DNA of 64,000 nucleotides from Apostichopus japonicus (Eukaryota; Echinodermata; Holothuroidea; Aspidochirotida; Stichopodidae): the NCBI RefSeq assembly GCF_037975245.1, contig NC_092561.1, positions 9,109,001 through 9,173,000 on the forward strand, read 5' to 3'. The notes under the pieces are model-generated. The model was not told the origin of the DNA. It worked only from the letters and a program-made list of their open reading frames with translations, and ran no database searches. The translations under genes were made by a program, and so were the position numbers. Each line of letters starts with the position of its first letter. Within the stretch, counting starts at the first letter, position 1. This document shows positions 58,316 through 64,000 of this stretch, in pieces.

Positions 58316-60500
58316 ACTTAAACATTAGGATAAAGTGTTTTTCTGTGAATGCTCGCATAAGGCATTTTCGTTGTATACTATGTAATGAATAAAACTATTA
58401 TGAAGATCGGATCTCGATGAGTAGGGGCGGATCCACGAATTTAACAAAAAGAAGGGTGTGGTCCTAGGGTCGCTGCAGCGGACTCCCTTGTACGGGAAGA
58501 GGATATGGATGTACTCCCGCGGGAAAAAAGTAGACGTTAAACTGTGCATGCTGAGGTATACTTAGGATATGAATTCTTCTGCGCGGAAGGTTGTGCTTTT
58601 TATATTTATGTCTTGCGTGGGGTTCAAACAAAGGGTGTGGGGAGGGGGGTAAAAAGAGTGGGGGTAAAAAGGGGGGAAGGTGTACATCCCAAACCCTTGG
58701 ATCCGAACCTGATCAGACATTTTCTGTTTCTTAATGTTTGTTGTCGAGATAACATCTTGACTTCAAAGCAGTTATTGTAAGTTTAATAATGTCACTGTCT
58801 AAGCTTTTCAACAAAAACAAGCAGAAGAAAATAGTAAAAGTATATAACAGAGAAACAACAACACGAACCAGCCTCCAACCCCTCAAAAGAAAAAGAGCCC
58901 CCCCCCCCACCAATAAAAAAAGAAGTTTTCTTACACTTTGAAACCTTAATGTAAATTAATCAACAATAATAGATCAATAGTAAGCAAATTTGAAGAAAAA
59001 ACAACATGGAATGTGTTCCATACAACACGTTTGAAATCTAATTATGAACACATTTTTTTTCAAACCTTGGGGGATTTGACTCAAGTAATAAATACATGCA
59101 TGATACTAATATGGCCGTATGTAGGCCTATAGGTCACAGTCAAGCTGCATGATACACACATGTTTTGGTAATAATTCCATACAACCAATAAAACAATTAT
59201 TGAGTGGTTTAACTTCAAAGCTTACATTAGGACCAAGAAAAGAACATTACAACAGTTACTACAATTCTTAAAATAGACATATTTTCTCCCCAGCATAGAA
59301 GCCTGTCTATGTAGAACTATCAAAGCTTCCACCAAACGAGGCGATGACATATTCAAATCTTAAAATAGGCCTTTACAGGTGATTCCCCTTGTTTTTGTTT
59401 ACTCTGTTATCAAATTGGTGTGCCATAGTTAGTCAGTACCCATTTATCATTTGCAGTTGGAGACATTACTTAAAAATATATCGGTGTATGTAAATACGAT
59501 ATACATGATAGCGAAGGTCTGTGTGTGTCTGTCGACTGATAAAGCCCTGCGGTATGAATTTACATATGAACACAGACAGAAATGCACCCGTGCATATGAA
59601 ATCGGGGGTTTCCATGGTATATTATTTATAGCACAGCATTTTCTTTCATAAGTGAGCAACATGCCAAGGAAATCTAGTATCTAGAATCAAGATTTCACAT
59701 CGGCGTCAGCAGGTATAGGCTACTACTAGAGAAAAGCTATTGCAGAACACGTGGTACCGGTAAGCTACATATCATTTTTAAAAGTTAACCCTTTTATGTT
59801 CCGATAAGCCTCGTCACAACTTTAGGTGTAACTCATTTGACTTAAAACTGGAAATTAATGTTTCTGATGTGACATCATTTTTTGGTTAATACTACAGTGT
59901 TTGTACATTATTTTTTTTTTCTCTCTCGTTAATTTCCCTTATAGAGAGCACTGTAACAACATTTACAAATGAATTTGTAAGATCTAACATGCATATTTGA
60001 TCAATTAAGCGACATGTTTGTGTTTATTCCTGATTTACTGGACAATTTACCGCACACACAATGTATATATGTTCATTAGTGATAAAAGTATACTGTGAAG
60101 TAAGTGAATTTTTTGTGAAGTAAATAAGTTGATTTCCATATAGATACCTGGTATAGCTTTATAACTAAGCATAAATAAATAAACAAACTTAGATTATTAT
60201 TGGACAGAATAATCAGACTTTTGCAAAATTCTGTTTGTAATCTTAGCTATAATGTTTTGGAGGTGACATTGATTTGGTTACAAGTAACGTTACTACATTC
60301 GATCAAACTGTCAGTAGTGTTTCAATCTTGCTACTATAGTACATACTTTGTACTGCACTTACATGTATTACTCACTGTGCTACATTTCTGATAATTATGG
60401 TCACAAGTTTTAGTTAACACTGGTACAAGGTAAGATTGTTGGCCGAGACTATAGTAACGTTATTGTATTGCATAACATTTGTGCTCTACAATAAACTGTA
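58316..60500. other. non-coding stretch, no gene seen
   Basis: AT-rich with a C run near 58900 and a G-rich patch at 58632-58680. No coding signal. Confidence 0.55.
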
Positions 60501-60524
60501 GTGTTTTCTAGCCATCCGTATTTA

Positions 60525-60711
<187 letters not shown>

Positions 60712-60735
60712 AGTTTCTTCCATTTCATTACTGCA

Positions 60736-60766
60736 ACTGAAGAAGAGCCGTGTTAACGCTCGAAAT
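60736..60766 (+). mobile_element. retroelement end-like motif next to (TA)n
   Basis: caactgaagaagagccgtgt then taacgctcgaaat, flanked on both sides by (TA)n tracts. Confidence 0.4.
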
Positions 60767-60843
60767 ATTTTGTAACTGATTTAGCGTTCTAAGTAATAAA
60801 GTTGGAAATGAAAGTATCATATTTTTTCCCCTTTTTCTCTTGT

Positions 60844-60845
<2 letters not shown>

Positions 60846-60902
<57 letters not shown>

Positions 60903-61096
60903 TGGCATGGCATGGCATGGCATGGCATGGCATGGCATGGCATGGCATGGCATGGCATGGCATGGCATGGCATGGCATGGCATGGCATGGCATGGCATGG
61001 CATGGCATGGCATGGCATGGCATGGCATGGCATGGCATGGCATGGCATGGCATGGCATGGCATGGCATGGCATGGCATGGCATGGCATGGCATGGC
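60846..61096 (+). repeat. compound microsatellite (TA)n then (CATGG)39
   Basis: About 27 TA units to 60899, then 39 uninterrupted CATGG pentamers (60901-61095), ending catatatag. Long open frames on both strands (AWHGM or MPCHA periods) are artefacts of the 5-bp period. Confidence 0.98.
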
Positions 61097-62456
61097 ATAT
61101 ATAGTATAACATTAAACTCCCTTAAGTACGGGTCTTCACTGAATGCGAAACTGACTTTTTTTCAATATAGGGCAATCAACCAAATCTTTCAAACTGATTT
61201 GTCTGCATTCTTTGTTACATTACTAAATCTTCTGCTTTTAAGCATAAATGTTGTAGAACAGGACTCTATAAGGACTAGCAAATGAATTTACAGCAAAGAT
61301 TTCAGCCCATTGTAAATAAGTATGTGTATCTCTCATTGTTGCAATGGCAAAAGTAAGTTACACATGAAGATAAAACAGGCTATGAGAACAATATGGATTT
61401 TGTCACTTACTACTATAGCCCTCTGTCCTTCTTAGTATAACAATGAAGTACATGAAAGGAACATTGCACCTGTAGGCTATACATACAAAAATATGGGGTG
61501 TGACAGAGGTGCTTCTAAATTGCAAAGTGTTCTATTTTTATAGGCGTTAGGTTATAATTATAGGTATTCAATAATCGAAATAGTGTGTGAGTCACATCTG
61601 AAAAGATACACACATAGTGAAAATATATTTGTGGTATTAGGACTTACATCACCTCTTTGGAATTATATTAGGAGCGGCTGAAATGACATCTTTGATGTTT
61701 ATTTACTTCAGATAAAACAGGACCAGCATCTTAAATAAATGGATTAATTGTACTTAATTAATAACGCACCAAACGTTCTCAGAATATCCCAAAAAGTATA
61801 TAAACAACTTTATAAGTAAAGTGTATGTGTTGAACTAACATGGATTGATAACATTAATGTCACCTTCATTATAACAAAGAGGCCAAAGACGGCACAAAAG
61901 ACAAATTATGTTACTATTCTACAGTCATGTATGAAAAAGGATCATATACTGTTTATAATAATAGGGACATTAATGAAGAGAGTCCAAATATACTGCTAGC
62001 ATTGATTGTGGAATGGCTGTACATGTACCGTAATTGCTATATATCAGTTTTGAACAAAAACCATAAAGTACTGAGTCCAATTCGACCACTGTTCGGGAAC
62101 CAGTTTCTTGACTAACAACTGTTAGTTGCTCAAGTTCAAAAAACAATCTCCCTATAGTTATTATTCTAAACAATTACTTATGGCCTTTGTCTCTTTCTCT
62201 ATATTTGTAAATGCTTTGGGGACCGACTACGTGAATTCAGCCAGATACCCTCCATTCATTAGAATACATACCTATATTACAACAACAGTATATCAATATG
62301 GATGAAGATATTTATACAGAAACTGCACAGACTTTCATAAATATTTTGTTTGTTTTTTGTTGTTGGAATATTTGACAAGTAAATAATACATATGATGTTA
62401 CATATAATGTTATGATAACATTGATCTAAAACTGTTATCGAGGGGGACCATATAAG

Positions 62457-63010
62457 CAAGGGGTTCCCTAAATGGGGTGCATGAACCCTGATGTAAGCCA
62501 TACTGCAGGGTTTCTCTAGCTTTATCCCCCCACGAACCCCCTGTGGATGTCAGAGTTGTCCACGAAACCCAAGTTTTTCGTGAGACACGATCCAAGTCAT
62601 TATTATACTATAAAACGCATTACAGTGCTTCGTAAAAGATCAAGTTCATAGTGTAATATTGTAATGAAAATAAAACAAGAGATGAACCAATATTTATTTG
62701 GAAACTCAGATCTCGAATTGTATCACGCATCGATCTCACATCACACACGATGAGACGGATGCTTCTGTTTTTCCTCCACGAGGCGTTTGATCCTCGGAGC
62801 TGTCTTGGAGAGGGCCACCCTCATGTCGAGGCCGACGTCAAGGCGTATCCGCAGCTTTGTTTTCATGACGACCAACTTTTGTACATTACTAAATGATATG
62901 ATATATCAGACTTTAGTTCAACAAACAGTACTCTAGTTTTGACTTTCAGAGACGTCTCACGAACCCCTTGGGATGGACTCACGCACCCCCTGGGGGTTAG
63001 GGAACCCCTG
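62457..63010 (-). mobile_element. hAT-type element, internally deleted
   Basis: Ends caaggggttccctaa and ttagggaacccctg are inverted repeats of the CAGGGGTTCCC type seen in hAT elements. Flanks ccatataag and ccatacag look like a decayed 8-bp duplication. On the minus strand it retains a 43-residue C-terminal transposase piece (62741-62869). Confidence 0.75.
62741..62869 (-). pseudogene. hAT transposase C-terminal remnant
   Basis: The minus strand reads VMKTKLRIRLDVGLDMRVAL then SKTAPRIKRLVEEKQKHPSH, R, V, stop. This resembles the C-terminus of ZBED5/SCAND3-like hAT transposases (K.RNRL.V..DLR..L....PRI..L...KQ...SH). The catalytic part is absent. Confidence 0.7.
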
Positions 63011-63638
63011 CCATACAGGCTTATCACCCTATATTGAAATTTGACTTTCTTGCAAACAGAAAGGAAAAAAAAAAGAAAGATGGCGGACTCAATGCAAATA
63101 GTATATGAACTTCTGCTCGAGGTAGTTTACTCCAACAAACATAGACTATTCTGAATGTGAATCAATCTTTGTATTGGTTGAAATGCTACCTGGCAAAACA
63201 ACAAAACAGGATTGTGTATGAATGGTAACATACATGAATGCATTGTCTGCCTGCGAAGTTCAAGTTCACGGCTATTGTTGGCCACTCCTGCAGAGAGTAA
63301 ACAAAATTCTTCACTCCTTTATTGGGGGATAATATAACTTAGCGCCTCTGAACCGATCCCAGGCACGAACTTGTATAGGTTGAAAACGTTTGCTCATTTG
63401 TATTATCCTTAAATTTGGGGTAATACTACTAACCTGTAATGCTTTAGGATAAACTGATCCCAACAATGATATTTGGTAGCATATTAAAGCAAAATAATTA
63501 TGAGTAGAAACAGACACCTACATTAGGCTCCATTAAGCTATCAATTAACCTTTGTTCCGTTTCCCATCATGCAAGAGCTAACTATTATGAGCTCCAAAGA
63601 ACATAAGGGGATTTTACCTGGTAAGTTTATATAAAATG

Positions 63639-63766
<128 letters not shown>

Positions 63767-63945
63767 TATATATTAAAATATATATTAAAATAATCCGACG
63801 CGGATTAAAATAATCCGAATTTCTAAAACTTCTGCTCAATTCAGCAGAAATCAGTAAGTCGCTTTGCCTTTACAACCATGCCGACATCTTCTCTATAAAA
63901 CAGTTTCAATTCCTGCTACTCCTTGTCACTTTCGGTGATCATGCA

Positions 63946-63980
63946 CTGAAGAAGAGCTAGTTTTGCTCGAAAGCTCTGCA
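63946..63980 (+). mobile_element. retroelement end-like motif (CTGAAGAAG ... CGAAA)
   Basis: cactgaagaagagctagttt then tgctcgaaagctctgc, with the GAGC/GCTC arms able to pair. It lies about 190 bp after a (TA)n tract, the same order as near 60738. Confidence 0.4.
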
Positions 63981-64000
63981 AAAACCAAACATTGGCTGTT

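Noticed and set aside
60728-61285. Long MPCHA or AWHGM frames on both strands
   Set aside because: Pure products of the (CATGG)n and (TA)n microsatellites.

Overview
The window looks like nuclear DNA of a marine invertebrate deuterostome, most likely an echinoderm (inference). It is AT-rich, has long introns with canonical GT-AG borders, carries many degraded transposable elements, microsatellites and the short motif taggcctaggc, and its two clear genes match vertebrate gene families. I found no prokaryotic, organellar, CRISPR or viral features.

Layout. From 1 to 15.1 kb the sequence is mostly repeats: inverted-repeat elements, LINE 3' ends, one member of a three-copy TTAA-flanked MITE family, and a 1-kb foldback with a small MITE inside. 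It also holds a short minus-strand first coding exon (6620-6706) that resembles the start of a FERM domain and would run off the left edge. Beside it is one of two head-facing copies of a conserved 'TATATAGAGAGAGTTTGGCC' module (about 6999 and 11234).

From 15.15 to 24.74 kb, on the minus strand, lies a complete nine-coding-exon TCP11L1 homologue (551 aa predicted). From 24.8 to 32.4 kb is the divergent intergenic region, including a GC-rich double-hairpin site with ETS-like cores (26735-26782). From 32.4 to 52.9 kb, on the plus strand, are at least 16 exons of a homologue of the uncharacterised vertebrate protein KIAA2012. Its N-terminal part carries the LPKTYLTRKGAL block, the middle is acidic and Ser/Arg-rich, and the C-terminal third is a long charged coiled coil ending in a conserved-looking PWVFTYYVHWPRDTY tail. 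Its first coding exon is not resolved. From 53 to 64 kb there is the 3' UTR or flank, two more TTAA MITE copies, (TA)n and (CATGG)n arrays and a hAT remnant with the C-terminal end of a transposase.

The most unusual signal is that each gene has an intronic minisatellite growing out of an exon/intron border. In the KIAA2012-like gene, about 42 copies of a 70-bp unit each repeat the last bases of the exon plus its splice donor. In TCP11L1, about nine copies of a ~121-bp unit each repeat about 32 bases of exon end plus the donor. Each real 5' splice site is therefore followed by a ladder of near-identical decoy donors.
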